Shown here: positions 26,191 through 36,476 of the stretch, piece by piece
Layout: the number at the start of each line of letters is the position of its first letter
Numbering within the stretch: the first letter of the stretch is position 1
The notes under the pieces: model-generated
The model's input: only the letters and a program-made list of their open reading frames with translations
Told to the model about the DNA's origin: nothing
The model's database searches: none
Program-made: the position numbers and the translations under genes
Assembly: GCA_002309035.1 (NCBI GenBank)
Contig: DBWT01000084.1
Location: 12,558-52,964 of the forward strand
Reading direction: 5' to 3'
Source of the DNA: Caryophanales bacterium UBA1231
Lineage (GTDB): Bacteria; Bacillota_I; Bacilli_A; ML615J-28; CAG-313
DNA: 40,407 bases

Positions 26191-27063
26191 ATGGCAACAA
26201 ATATTCGTGATGTTAAATTAAGAATTACCGCAACCAAAAAAACAGAACAAATAACGAATGCGATGAACATGATTTCAGCGGCTAAACTTAAAACAGCAGA
26301 AAAAGCTATTAAAGGCTATCAACCATATTTGAAACAAATCCAAGATGTTGTTAAAAACATCATGAATAATTTAGATGAAACCAAAGAAATTCATAATCTT
26401 CTTTTAGACAAAAGAGAAGTTAATAAAGTCTGTTATTGTATTATTACAACAGATAAAGGTTTAGCTGGTGCTTTTAATAACAATCTTTTCAAAGAATTAA
26501 AGAGTATTTTAAAAGACAATAAAGAAAAGTTTGTGGTTGCACCAATAGGCTTAAAAGGTTATTATTTTGTTAAGAAAAATAAATATCCAATTTATTTGGA
26601 TAAATATATTCAAGTAAAAGATAATGTTGAATTCAATGAACTAATCCCTTTTATTAGAGATTTAATTAAAGGTTATGTTCTTGGTGAATTTGATAAAGTC
26701 ATTGTTATTTATAATCATTATGTTAATACTTTAATTCAAAATGTTAAACAGTTCGAACTATTACCTATTCAAGAAAACTTTAAGGATGTAAATCATTCCT
26801 CTGTTTATGAGTTTGATGGTGATACTGAACAAATGTTAAATATGATTTTACCGATTTATGTTGAAAATGTATTATATGGTTTAATTCTTAATTCTAAAGC
26901 ATCTGAGCATGCATCTCGACTTAATGCGATGAAAGCAGCAACAGACAATGCTAAAGAAGTAGTTGAAAAACTAGAATTATTGTATAATCGTGTTCGTCAA
27001 CAAGCCATCACCTTAGAGATTACTGATATTGTTGGTGGTGCTAGTGTTATTAATAATAAGTAG
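26191..27063 (+). CDS. atpG: ATP synthase F1 subunit gamma
   Basis: 290 residues. The N-terminal helix (IRDVKLRITATKKTEQITNAMNMISAAKL) and C-terminal helix (SRLNAMKAATDNAKEVVEKL) form the rotor's coiled coil; TDKGLAGAFN marks the middle domain. Rotates inside alpha3-beta3. AGGAGG before the start. Confidence 0.97.
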   Translation: MATNIRDVKLRITATKKTEQITNAMNMISAAKLKTAEKAIKGYQPYLKQIQDVVKNIMNNLDETKEIHNLLLDKREVNKVCYCIITTDKGLAGAFNNNLFKELKSILKDNKEKFVVAPIGLKGYYFVKKNKYPIYLDKYIQVKDNVEFNELIPFIRDLIKGYVLGEFDKVIVIYNHYVNTLIQNVKQFELLPIQENFKDVNHSSVYEFDGDTEQMLNMILPIYVENVLYGLILNSKASEHASRLNAMKAATDNAKEVVEKLELLYNRVRQQAITLEITDIVGGASVINNK

Positions 27064-28485
<1,422 letters not shown>

Positions 28486-28491
28486 GTTTTT

Positions 28492-28884
28492 ATGAAACTT
28501 TTAATTGTTAATCCCAAAGGTGTTTACTTTGATGGTGAAGTTGAGTACGTTATTATTGATGGTGACAATGGTCAATTAGGTATTTTAGAAAATCACACAC
28601 CTATTGTTGCTGGTGTTAATGAAGGTTTTGTTAAAAGAGTAAAAGATAATCAAGAATATTTTTATATGATTTCAGGTGGAATCATTGAATATAAAGATAA
28701 TATCATCAATGTGATTGCTCAAGAGGTCGCTGAAGGACCAACACTTGAACAAGCAAATAAAGAATTCAAGAAAATCCGTGAAAGTGCAGCATACGAAAAC
28801 AAACGTAAACTTATGGATTTTACGGAACTTGAAAGAGATCTTGCTAAAAACCTAAAACAAATTAAAGCAGGAGATTTAAAATAA
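28492..28884 (+). CDS. atpC: ATP synthase F1 subunit epsilon
   Basis: 130 residues. N-terminal beta sandwich (IVNPKGVYFDGEVEYVIIDG, GQLGILENHTPIVAG) followed by a two-helix C-terminal part (about 88-130), which in many bacteria inhibits ATP hydrolysis. Last gene of the operon, 6 bases after atpD, with only a weak site (GTAGG), then a terminator. Confidence 0.95.
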   Translation: MKLLIVNPKGVYFDGEVEYVIIDGDNGQLGILENHTPIVAGVNEGFVKRVKDNQEYFYMISGGIIEYKDNIINVIAQEVAEGPTLEQANKEFKKIRESAAYENKRKLMDFTELERDLAKNLKQIKAGDLK

Positions 28885-28890
28885 ATAGAT

Positions 28891-28921
28891 GTCCATGAAC
28901 GATAATGTCCATGGACTTTTT
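28891..28921 (+). terminator. terminator of the ATP synthase operon
   Basis: GTCCATG (28891-28897) pairs with CATGGAC (28910-28916) around a 12-base loop, then TTTTT. A second GTCCATG copy in the loop region could compete in folding. Confidence 0.8.
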
Positions 28922-28976
28922 GATAAATACAAATAAGTCATATATATTATTTAGAAATTAACAATCTTTTTTTCAA

Positions 28977-29005
28977 TTGCATAATACTATTATTTGATGT
29001 ATAAT
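28977..29005 (+). promoter_or_regulatory. promoter placed for a leaderless transcript
   Basis: TTGCAT (28977-28982), 17 bases, TATAAT (29000-29005). The predicted transcription start, 6-8 bases after the -10 box, coincides with the ATG of the 82-residue gene at 29012. Confidence 0.65.
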
Positions 29006-29011
29006 TGATTT

Positions 29012-29260
29012 ATGCGTAATATTATTAATTTGTTTAATGTCAAAAAAGATAAAAAAGAAATTGATTACTTTATAATTGGTAAAGTACCTTATTTTATTGT
29101 AAAATATGACAAATCACTAAATATGAGGGATTATTATTTATTTCATGAATTATCTTTATTTTTCAACACTCTTATTATTTTCATTGATAAAGAAGAGGAG
29201 TTGTTTGATTTGAATATTGATGATTTTTTTGATTTATTAATATGTTTCAAAAGTATTTAA
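29012..29260 (+). CDS. Small unknown protein, probably translated from a leaderless mRNA
   Basis: 82 residues. A basic N-terminal part (INLFNVKKDKKE), then alternating hydrophobic strands (DYFIIGKVPYFIVKYDK), a likely helix, and an acidic end rich in Asp, Phe and Leu (DLNIDDFFDLLICF). No signal peptide, clear membrane span or known motif. There is no ribosome-binding site; instead a good promoter ends six bases before the ATG. A single-gene unit between two well-defined operons. No family recognised, and the coding status rests on the promoter position and the frame length. Confidence 0.5.
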   Translation: MRNIINLFNVKKDKKEIDYFIIGKVPYFIVKYDKSLNMRDYYLFHELSLFFNTLIIFIDKEEELFDLNIDDFFDLLICFKSI

Positions 29261-29298
29261 TAATTGTTTATATTTATGTGGTAATAATTGAGATAATT

Positions 29299-29307
29299 TG
29301 GTAAAAT
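29299..29307 (+). promoter_or_regulatory. extended -10 promoter of the mntP-like gene
   Basis: TG-G-TAAAAT at 29299-29307. No manganese riboswitch (yybP-ykoY type) fits in the roughly 30 bases of leader. Confidence 0.5.
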
Positions 29308-29344
29308 ATTACTATTAAAATTTACTATTATTTAGAAGGATAAT

Positions 29345-29998
29345 ATGAGTATTGAAATAATAATACAAATAATACTATTTGGACTAGCCCTTAGTGCAGA
29401 TGCCTTTTCTGTTGCTGTAACTGAGGGGTTAGTGTTTATTGATATTGATAAAAAGAAAGCCCTTTTTATTGCTTTGATTTTTGGTTTGTTTCAAGCCTTA
29501 TTCCCACTTATTGGCTATTGGATAGTGGAAATAGTCACAATACTAGTTGATTCTAGTAAAGCAGCAAATGTTGGTCAGATTGTTTCTACAATTGTCAGTT
29601 GGACATCATTTGCGATTCTTGTTTTCTTAGGTATCAAAATGTTAATAGAAGGAATAAAAGATATCAAGAAAAGTGATGAAGAAAAAACAGAAAAACATTT
29701 CACATATAAAGAAGTATTATTGATGGGTGTTGCAACCGCCATTGATGCTTTAGCTAGTGGTGTTGCTTTCCACAATACTGATTTAAATGGTGTTTCAATA
29801 TCAAATAATTATACAATATGGTTCCATGTAACTATTATTATGGTTATTACTTTTGGACTATCTTTATGTGGTGTTCTATTTGGCCATAAGATAGAAACAT
29901 TGTTTAAAGGTAAATATGAGATTGCTAAAATCATTGGTGGTATTATTTTAATCATTTTAGCTATTTGGATTATTTTAAGCCATTACTTTGGTATTTAA
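29345..29998 (+). CDS. mntP: MntP-family manganese exporter
   Basis: 217 residues, six helices arranged as two similar halves. LALSADAFSVAVTEGL near the start and ATAIDALASGVAF after the charged central loop are the paired Asp-containing motifs of MntP (formerly YebN/DUF204), which exports Mn2+ and protects against its excess. LFGLFQALFPLIGYWI also fits. A Lys/Glu-rich cytoplasmic loop (about 105-120) separates the halves. AGAAGGAT precedes the ATG. The metal is inferred from the family. Confidence 0.85.
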   Translation: MSIEIIIQIILFGLALSADAFSVAVTEGLVFIDIDKKKALFIALIFGLFQALFPLIGYWIVEIVTILVDSSKAANVGQIVSTIVSWTSFAILVFLGIKMLIEGIKDIKKSDEEKTEKHFTYKEVLLMGVATAIDALASGVAFHNTDLNGVSISNNYTIWFHVTIIMVITFGLSLCGVLFGHKIETLFKGKYEIAKIIGGIILIILAIWIILSHYFGI

Positions 29999-30040
29999 AT
30001 ATTAATATGTTAAATTATTGTAGATATTATTTTTATTCTA

Positions 30041-30049
30041 TGGTATAAT
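30041..30049 (+). promoter_or_regulatory. extended -10 promoter of hpf
   Basis: TG-G-TATAAT at 30041-30049. The leader of about 45 bases contains AGAGGAGG (30088-30095) for the hpf ATG at 30103. Confidence 0.65.
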
Positions 30050-30102
30050 ATATATGTAGATAGATGGATTCTATTTATGAATGTTTAAGAGGAGGTATTT
30101 AT

Positions 30103-30642
30103 ATGATAATTAACATTCATGGAAAAAACAAATTTGTGGTAAAGCCAGCATTAAAGGAGTATATCGAATCACAGCTCTTGCCAATTGAAAAAATGTTTAG
30201 AATGGCTGATAATGTAACCGCAAACGTTATTTGTAAAGAATACGGTAACGATAAAGTTGTGGAGGTCACAATTCCAACAAAATACCTCATTATGAGATCA
30301 GAAAGTGTTGCTGATGATATGTTTAAAGCCGTTGATTTAGCTGTTGAAAAACTAGAAAAGCAAATCAACCGTCACAAGAAAAAAATTAATTCAATCATCA
30401 GAAAACGTGAAGGTGTAAGTGCACACTATATGATGCTTGAAGAAGAATCAGAAGCTCATGAAGAAAAACAAGTAGTAAAAGAAAAACAAGTTGATCTACC
30501 AGTTATGAGTATTGATGAAGCAATTACTCAACTTGAACTTCTTGACCATGACTTCTATATGTTCATCAATGAAAGTGATCATAAACCTACAACTATTTAT
30601 TTAAGAAACGATGGTAATTACGCTATTATCAAATCTAAATAA
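30103..30642 (+). CDS. hpf: Ribosome hibernation promoting factor, long form
   Basis: 179 residues from ATG 30103, preceded by AGAGGAGG; an in-frame ATG at 30064 has no site. The N-terminal domain (1-100, INIHGKNKFVVKPALKEYIE... then MFKAVDLAVEKLEKQINRHKKK) binds the 30S decoding region. After a Glu/Lys-rich linker, the C-terminal domain (about 122-179, VMSIDEAITQLELLDHDFYMF) dimerises two ribosomes into inactive 100S particles. It precedes secA, the usual Firmicute order, but has its own promoter and terminator. Confidence 0.95.
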   Translation: MIINIHGKNKFVVKPALKEYIESQLLPIEKMFRMADNVTANVICKEYGNDKVVEVTIPTKYLIMRSESVADDMFKAVDLAVEKLEKQINRHKKKINSIIRKREGVSAHYMMLEEESEAHEEKQVVKEKQVDLPVMSIDEAITQLELLDHDFYMFINESDHKPTTIYLRNDGNYAIIKSK

Positions 30643-30651
30643 TATTTAATG

Positions 30652-30683
30652 TAAAGTGGAAAGTAATTTCCACTTTATTTTTT
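30652..30683 (+). terminator. terminator of hpf
   Basis: TAAAGTGGAAA (30652-30662) and TTTCCACTTTA (30667-30677), a perfect 11-bp stem with GTAA tetraloop, then TTTTTT. Confidence 0.9.
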
Positions 30684-30698
30684 CGAAACTTAAAATAC

Positions 30699-30727
30699 TT
30701 GCTAAATTGGGCCTTTTATGGTATTAT
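30699..30727 (+). promoter_or_regulatory. promoter of secA
   Basis: TTGCTA (30699-30704), 17 bases, TATTAT (30722-30727) with TGG just before it, so it is both a spaced and an extended -10 promoter. Confidence 0.75.
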
Positions 30728-30748
30728 ATAATGAAGAGGTATGTATAA

Positions 30749-33268
30749 ATGTTTAAAAGATTATTTGATGCCGGATATAAAGAATTAAAAAAGTGTGAAA
30801 AGATTGCTGATAAGGTCTTAGATTTAGAATCAAAATATAGAGCATTATCAGATGAAGATTTAAAGCACAAAACAGTTGAATTTAAAGAAAGACTAGCTAA
30901 AGGTGAAACTTTAGATGATTTATTAATTGAAGCTTTCGCAACTTCACGTGAAGCCGCATATCGTGTTTTAGGTTTACTTGCTTTTAGAGTCCAAGTTATT
31001 GGTGCAATCACAATGCATTATGGTAACATTGCGGAAATGAAGACTGGTGAAGGTAAAACTTTAACATCAGTTATGGTCGCATATCTTAATGCTTTAGCTG
31101 GAAAAGGTGTACACATTGTCACTGTCAATGAATATCTAGCAAGCCGTGATGCTCATGATATGGGACAAGTTCATAGCTTTTTAGGTTTAACTGTTGGTCT
31201 AAACTTAAGAGAACTTACAAAAGAAGAAAAACGTGCAGCATATTATTGTGATATTACATATTCAACAAACAATGAATTAGGTTTTGACTACTTAAGAGAT
31301 CACATGGTTGTAAGATTAGAAGATATGGTTCAAAGAGAATTGAATTTTGCAATCGTCGATGAAGTAGACTCCATTTTAATCGATGAAGCAAGAACACCTT
31401 TGATTATTTCTGGTGGCGAAAAACGTGGTGCCAACCTTTATGAAGTTGCTAACAATTTTGTTCGTAATTTGAATAAAGATGAATATGAAGTAGACATTAA
31501 GTTAAAACATGCAACATTGACTGAAAAAGGTATGGAAAAAGCTGAAAAATACTTCCATATTGATAATTTGTATGATGTTCAACATGTTAACTTAGTTCAT
31601 AGAATTAACAATGCTTTGAAAGCTAATTACACAATGGACCGTAATGTTGATTACGTTGTTCAAGACAATTCAGTAATTATCGTTGATGCATTTACTGGTC
31701 GTTTAATGCATGGACGTCAATTCTCAGAAGGTCTACACCAAGCCTTAGAAGCTAAAGAACATGTTGAAATTAAGAAAGAAACTAGAACACTTGCGACAAT
31801 CACATTCCAAAATTACTTTAGATTGTATGATAAATTAGCAGGTATGACTGGTACAGCTAAAACAGAGGAAGAAGAATTTAGAAATATTTACAATATGTTT
31901 GTTGTTGAAATTCCAACAAATGTACCTGTAATTAGAATTGATGATGAAGATAAAATTTTCCAAACTGCTAAAGGTAAATTCCAAGCATTAGTTAAAGATA
32001 TTGAAGCTCGTCATAAAATTGGTCAACCAATTCTTGTTGGTACAATTTCCATTGAAACATCAGAATTAGTATCAAATCTTCTTAAAGCTAAAGGCATTAA
32101 GCACAATGTCTTAAATGCTAAACAACACGAAAGAGAAGCAGAAATCATTCTTCACGCTGGTGAAATGGGTTCTGTCACTATCGCAACTAACATGGCTGGT
32201 CGTGGTACAGATATTAAATTAGGTGAAGGCGTTAGAGAAGTTGGTGGTCTTGCCGTTTTAGGTACAGAACGTCATGAATCACGTCGTATCGACAACCAAT
32301 TGCGTGGTCGTTCTGGTCGTCAAGGTGACCCTGGTTATAGCTGCTTCTATCTATCTTGTGAAGACGATTTATTAAGAAGATTCGGAAGTGATCGATTCAA
32401 AATGATCGTATCGCTTGGTACAGGCAAACAAACAGCAGAAGATGGTTCTGAACTTCCATTATCAATGAAATTAATGAGTAACTTTATTGAATCAGCACAA
32501 AAACGTGTTGAAGGTTCTAACTATGATAGACGTAAGAGTGTCGTTGAATATGATGAAGTATTAAGAAAACAAAGAGAAGTTATCTATAAACAAAGAAATG
32601 ATATTTTATCATTTGATGACATGGAACCAGTTATTGTCAAGATGATTAATTCAGTAGTAAATCGTTATGTTCCACGCTTTGTCAAATTAGATTCAAAGAA
32701 ACAAGTAATTGATGGTGAAAGATTATATAAAGAATTCATTATGAAATTCTTTAACTCTAATGAATTTGAACGAGAAGACTTTGAAGATGAGGAATTAGAA
32801 ACTGTAAAACAAATGATTCTTGATAGATTCATGAAGAATCTTGATGGAAAGAAAACAGCTTTCCCAATTGAAATCTATCATGAATTCTTAAAAGTAATTT
32901 TACTTCGTATTGTTGATAGCTTCTGGATGGATCACATTGATGCTATGAGTGATTTACGTCAAAGTATTGGCTTAAAATCTTATGCTCAATTAAATCCATT
33001 AAGAGAATATCAAGATTTAGGTTTCCAAATGTTTGATGAAATGATTTGTAATATTGAAGACCATGTTGTCTTAAATATCAATCGTGCTCAAATTAGGGAT
33101 AACCTAGAAAGAGAACAAGTTGCTAAACCTACTGGTACATCTGGTGGTGCAGAAGAACCAGTAAAGAGAAAACCAGTAGTTCAAAAAAATAAAGAACCAG
33201 GTCGTAATGACCCATGTCCTTGTGGCAGTGGTAAAAAATATAAACATTGTTGTGGTCGAGATAAATAA
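30749..33268 (+). CDS. secA: Preprotein translocase ATPase SecA
   Basis: 839 residues, full length. Walker A MKTGEGKT (97-104, K103), DEVDSILIDEARTPLIISG (Walker B region), ATNMAGRGTDIKLG and RGRSGRQGDPG (second ATPase domain) are intact. A C-terminal SEC-C zinc finger is kept, with C823, C825, C834 and C835/H833, preceded by a flexible linker. It drives unfolded preproteins, including the two lipoproteins here, through SecYEG. GAGGT precedes the start. Confidence 0.98.
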   Translation: MFKRLFDAGYKELKKCEKIADKVLDLESKYRALSDEDLKHKTVEFKERLAKGETLDDLLIEAFATSREAAYRVLGLLAFRVQVIGAITMHYGNIAEMKTGEGKTLTSVMVAYLNALAGKGVHIVTVNEYLASRDAHDMGQVHSFLGLTVGLNLRELTKEEKRAAYYCDITYSTNNELGFDYLRDHMVVRLEDMVQRELNFAIVDEVDSILIDEARTPLIISGGEKRGANLYEVANNFVRNLNKDEYEVDIKLKHATLTEKGMEKAEKYFHIDNLYDVQHVNLVHRINNALKANYTMDRNVDYVVQDNSVIIVDAFTGRLMHGRQFSEGLHQALEAKEHVEIKKETRTLATITFQNYFRLYDKLAGMTGTAKTEEEEFRNIYNMFVVEIPTNVPVIRIDDEDKIFQTAKGKFQALVKDIEARHKIGQPILVGTISIETSELVSNLLKAKGIKHNVLNAKQHEREAEIILHAGEMGSVTIATNMAGRGTDIKLGEGVREVGGLAVLGTERHESRRIDNQLRGRSGRQGDPGYSCFYLSCEDDLLRRFGSDRFKMIVSLGTGKQTAEDGSELPLSMKLMSNFIESAQKRVEGSNYDRRKSVVEYDEVLRKQREVIYKQRNDILSFDDMEPVIVKMINSVVNRYVPRFVKLDSKKQVIDGERLYKEFIMKFFNSNEFEREDFEDEELETVKQMILDRFMKNLDGKKTAFPIEIYHEFLKVILLRIVDSFWMDHIDAMSDLRQSIGLKSYAQLNPLREYQDLGFQMFDEMICNIEDHVVLNINRAQIRDNLEREQVAKPTGTSGGAEEPVKRKPVVQKNKEPGRNDPCPCGSGKKYKHCCGRDK

Positions 33269-33274
33269 TGAACT

Positions 33275-33300
33275 AAGCAGTCACCAATTAGTGGCTGCTT
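33275..33300 (+). terminator. hairpin after secA
   Basis: AAGCAGTCAC (33275-33284) pairs with GTGGCTGCTT (33291-33300), one T-G pair. The following T-tract is interrupted (GTTAATTCTT), so termination may be partial, allowing read-through to the cation exporter and prfB. Confidence 0.6.
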
Positions 33301-33308
33301 GTTAATTC

Positions 33309-33337
33309 TTGCTAAAAGAGATAAAAAGTTGTATAAT
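33309..33337 (+). promoter_or_regulatory. promoter of the CDF-prfB-yitT-recX operon
   Basis: TTGCTA (33309-33314), 17 bases, TATAAT (33332-33337); the -35 box is the same hexamer as that of secA. Confidence 0.78.
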
Positions 33338-33357
33338 AGTATTATTAGGAGTAAGTT

Positions 33358-34458
33358 ATGGTACGTAATAAAGAGATTATCAAATATAGTGTTTTAGGTA
33401 TAATTATTAATATTTTATTATCTGTTTTGAAGATGATTGTTGGAGCACTAGTTTTATCTTTATCATTAGTATTAGATGGTGTTAACAATTTAACAGATGT
33501 TTTATCTAGCTTAATTACGATCATTGGTATTAAATTGAGTGCAAAAAAGCCTGATAAGAAACACCCATATGGACATGGAAGAATAGAATATTTAACATCG
33601 ATTGCGATTGGAATCATTGTCCTATTCTCCAGTGTTATGGCAATTTATGAAGGTGTTAAGAAGATTATTGATCCTGTCTTATCTAATCATAAATACTATT
33701 CATTTATGTTAATTAGTGTTGCCATTTTAGTAAAACTAATATTTGGTTTTATTCTAAAGAAAAAAGGTAAAGAATTAAATTCAACAAGCCTAAAAGGTTC
33801 AGGTATTGATGCTATTGGTGATGCTTTCTTGTCGTTAACAGTTCTCATTGGTGCAATCGTTGCACAAGTATGGCAAGTATCAATTGAAGGTTACTTAGGT
33901 ATTTTAATAGGCTTATTCATTTTAAAATCAGCAATCTCCATTCTATTAGATTCATTTAATGATGTTATAGGTATTAGAAGTAGCGATGAAGATATTAAAA
34001 CACTAAAAGAAACAATTGAATCATTCCCTAATGTCTTAGGTGTTTATGATATTGTTCTTCATAATTATGGACCAAATCATTTTATAGCAACCGCTCACAT
34101 TGAAGTAAAAGACGACATGACGGCTTATGAAATCCATCAATTGACAAGATTAATTCAAATAAAGGTTTATCAAACATTAGGAATTGTTTTAACAATTGGT
34201 ATTTATGCATCGAATGAAATCAACAAATATCAAGACATTAAAAAAGATGTATATAGCTATTTAGAAAAGAATGAAAATATTCTTCAAATTCATGGTTTCT
34301 ATGTCAATGAAGAATTACATTTAATTACTTTCGATATTGTCTTCTCTTTTGATGAAGAACATATTCAAGAAACAGTTGATCAAATTACTAGTGAACTAAA
34401 AGCAAAACATCCAGAATTCAGCTTCAGCATTATTGTTTATACTGATTATAGTGTGTAG
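33358..34458 (+). CDS. Cation diffusion facilitator (metal/H+ antiporter)
   Basis: 366 residues. Six membrane helices (about 10-205) with the transport-site pattern of the family: LVLDGVNNLTDVLSS in helix 2 (Asp pair) and the matching SGIDAIGDAFLS in helix 5. HPYGHGRIEY is the typical cytoplasmic loop. The soluble C-terminal domain (about 212-290) is the usual dimerising metal sensor, and a second, similar-looking domain (about 300-366) follows, which makes the protein longer than plain CDF members. Exports Zn2+, Fe2+ or Mn2+; the metal cannot be told. It lies between secA and prfB, normally adjacent, and starts the operon. Confidence 0.9.
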   Translation: MVRNKEIIKYSVLGIIINILLSVLKMIVGALVLSLSLVLDGVNNLTDVLSSLITIIGIKLSAKKPDKKHPYGHGRIEYLTSIAIGIIVLFSSVMAIYEGVKKIIDPVLSNHKYYSFMLISVAILVKLIFGFILKKKGKELNSTSLKGSGIDAIGDAFLSLTVLIGAIVAQVWQVSIEGYLGILIGLFILKSAISILLDSFNDVIGIRSSDEDIKTLKETIESFPNVLGVYDIVLHNYGPNHFIATAHIEVKDDMTAYEIHQLTRLIQIKVYQTLGIVLTIGIYASNEINKYQDIKKDVYSYLEKNENILQIHGFYVNEELHLITFDIVFSFDEEHIQETVDQITSELKAKHPEFSFSIIVYTDYSV

Positions 34459-34465
34459 GTGTTTT

Positions 34466-35560
34466 ATGGAAAGAGTCGAAATTACTAGAACACTTAATCA
34501 ATTAAAACAAAGAATTGAAGCCTTATCACAAATTCTTAAAATCAATGAACTCAATCAAAAATTAGAATCTTCTGAACAATTGATGTTTCAAGAACACTTC
34601 TGGGATGATTTATCAAATGCTAAAAAAATAGTTGATGAAGTCAATACCATTAAAGACAAAATCAGTGAATATCAGTTTTTAAAAGATAAAGTTCAAGAAC
34701 TAGAAGATATTCTTTCTTTAGAAGATGATGATTTACTATTAGAAATTGATCAAGAATTAGATTCACTTTCACAACAAATAAGCGATTTAGAAACAAAAGC
34801 ATTGCTTTCTTCTGATTATGATAATTGTAATTGTTATTTAGAAATCCACCCTGGAGCAGGGGGAACAGAATCACAAGACTGGGCATTAATGCTTTTTAGA
34901 ATGTATAAAAGGTTTTGTGAAAGACATAAATTTAATATTTCAGTTATGGACTACCAAGATGCTAATGATGCAGGTATTAAAAGCGTCACTTTAAAAGTTG
35001 ATGGAACATATGCATATGGTATGTTGAAATCAGAAAATGGTGTTCATCGTCTAATCCGTATTTCACCATTTGATTCTAATGCTAGACGTCATACTTCATT
35101 TGCTGGAATAACGGTAATTCCTGAAATCGAAGAACAATTGATTGAAATTAATCCAGTAGATTTAAGAATTGATACATATCGTTCAAGCGGTGCTGGTGGT
35201 CAATATGTCAATACAACTGATTCAGCAGTTAGAATTACGCATATTCCAACAGGCATTGTTGTAACCAGCCAAAATGAAAGAAGTCAAATTCAAAATCGTG
35301 TTCAATGCATGAAAATGTTAGAAGCCAAATTATATCAGCTTCAGTTAGAAGAAAACAGAGGCGTACTAAAGGATTTAACAAATGTTAAAGACAATGCTTT
35401 TGGTAGTCAAATAAGAACATATACATTACAACCTTATACTTTAGTTAAAGACCATCGAACAAACTTTGAAATGGGTTCACCTGAACGCGTTTTAGATGGT
35501 GACTTAGATGGATTTATCAATGCTTATTTAAAGTATTTGGTTCAAACAAGAGGTGTATAA
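34466..35560 (+). CDS. prfB: Peptide chain release factor 2
   Basis: 364 residues from ATG 34466 with TAGGTG upstream. It releases protein chains at UGA and UAA. The codon-reading tripeptide is SPF (200-202), which marks RF2, and the catalytic GGQ is at 244-246. The usual programmed +1 frameshift near codon 25 is absent: the frame is continuous, with no in-frame TGA or CTTTGA. It sits 7 bases after the cation exporter. Its presence, and TGA stops in nearby genes, exclude the mycoplasma code. Confidence 0.97.
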   Translation: MERVEITRTLNQLKQRIEALSQILKINELNQKLESSEQLMFQEHFWDDLSNAKKIVDEVNTIKDKISEYQFLKDKVQELEDILSLEDDDLLLEIDQELDSLSQQISDLETKALLSSDYDNCNCYLEIHPGAGGTESQDWALMLFRMYKRFCERHKFNISVMDYQDANDAGIKSVTLKVDGTYAYGMLKSENGVHRLIRISPFDSNARRHTSFAGITVIPEIEEQLIEINPVDLRIDTYRSSGAGGQYVNTTDSAVRITHIPTGIVVTSQNERSQIQNRVQCMKMLEAKLYQLQLEENRGVLKDLTNVKDNAFGSQIRTYTLQPYTLVKDHRTNFEMGSPERVLDGDLDGFINAYLKYLVQTRGV

Positions 35561-35561
35561 T

Positions 35562-36476
35562 ATGCAGAAGAAATCAAGAAAAAGAAAAATAAAAGACTTT
35601 TTATTGCTTAATTTAGGTGTTATTTTAATATCTATTTCATATGTCTTTATTCAATCACCTAATAACCAAGTTTATGGGGGAATTCAAGGTATCTCCATTA
35701 TCTTAAACTACTTTATTAAATTTGGTGACCGTGCAAGTTATTTCTTATTAATTCTAAATGTTGTATTATTAATTATCTCATTGATTTTAATTGGTAAAGA
35801 ATTTTTCATAAAAACACTTTATGCTTCGCTTGCGACATTCTTCTATGCATGGTGTTTAGAATGGTTCTTAACACCTATGGTTTTAGATGTTGTGAGAAGT
35901 TTTTTCCAAAATAATGGTTTCTTGTTTGTCGTAGGTGGTGCAGTGCTTGCTGGTTTTGGTTTGGGCTTAGCATTTCGTTCTGGCGCATCCACTGGAGGAA
36001 TGGATATTGTTCAACAATTGTTCTATAAATATCTAAAGATTCCATATTCTAAAAGCTTAATCATTTTAGATGGTACTGTTGTTGTTGTAGGTGCAATCCT
36101 TCTATATCATAGTGATGGAGTAAAATTACTTGAAAACTTATTGTATGCGATCATTTTCATTTTAATTGAAGGTAATATTCAAGATGCGGTTGCCTTTGGT
36201 GGCTTTAATGTTAAAGCAACATATATTATTTGTAGTAAAAAAGAAGAAGTTAAAGATTTTATTATTAACAAACTTGAACGTGGTGTAACGGAGATTCCAG
36301 CAATCGGTGGTTATACTAATGAAGAAAGAACAATGCTTCTTTCCATTTTACCAGCAAAAGATTATTATTTATTGAAAGATGTTGTTATGCGTATCGACCC
36401 AGCTGCATTCATATTCACAGGTAGAGCAGCAGAAGTTCATGGCGAAGGTTTCTCATATGACTCAATCGAACAATGA
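35562..36476 (+). CDS. YitT-family membrane protein (DUF161/DUF2179)
   Basis: 304 residues from ATG 35562; AGAGGTG at 35549-35555 suits it better than the in-frame GTG at 35553. Five to six membrane helices with the family motifs NNQVYGGIQGISIILNYF and LAFRSGASTGGMDIVQQ, then a cytoplasmic DUF2179 domain (about 215-304; KLERGVTEIPAIGGYTNEER, IDPAAFIFTGRAAEVHGEGF). Widespread in Firmicutes, function unsettled. It ends in TGA and overlaps recX by 20 bases. Confidence 0.92.
   Translation: MQKKSRKRKIKDFLLLNLGVILISISYVFIQSPNNQVYGGIQGISIILNYFIKFGDRASYFLLILNVVLLIISLILIGKEFFIKTLYASLATFFYAWCLEWFLTPMVLDVVRSFFQNNGFLFVVGGAVLAGFGLGLAFRSGASTGGMDIVQQLFYKYLKIPYSKSLIILDGTVVVVGAILLYHSDGVKLLENLLYAIIFILIEGNIQDAVAFGGFNVKATYIICSKKEEVKDFIINKLERGVTEIPAIGGYTNEERTMLLSILPAKDYYLLKDVVMRIDPAAFIFTGRAAEVHGEGFSYDSIEQ

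Noticed and set aside
34500..34580. Programmed +1 frameshift in prfB
   Set aside because: No in-frame TGA or CTTTGA slippery site; the frame is continuous from ATG 34466.
36379..36456. Longer N-terminus for RecX
   Set aside because: It lies inside the YitT coding region with no ribosome-binding site, and the extra residues do not resemble RecX.
35562..36476. Mycoplasma genetic code (TGA = Trp)
   Set aside because: Several genes end at TGA in positions matching family lengths, Trp is encoded by TGG, and RF2 is present.
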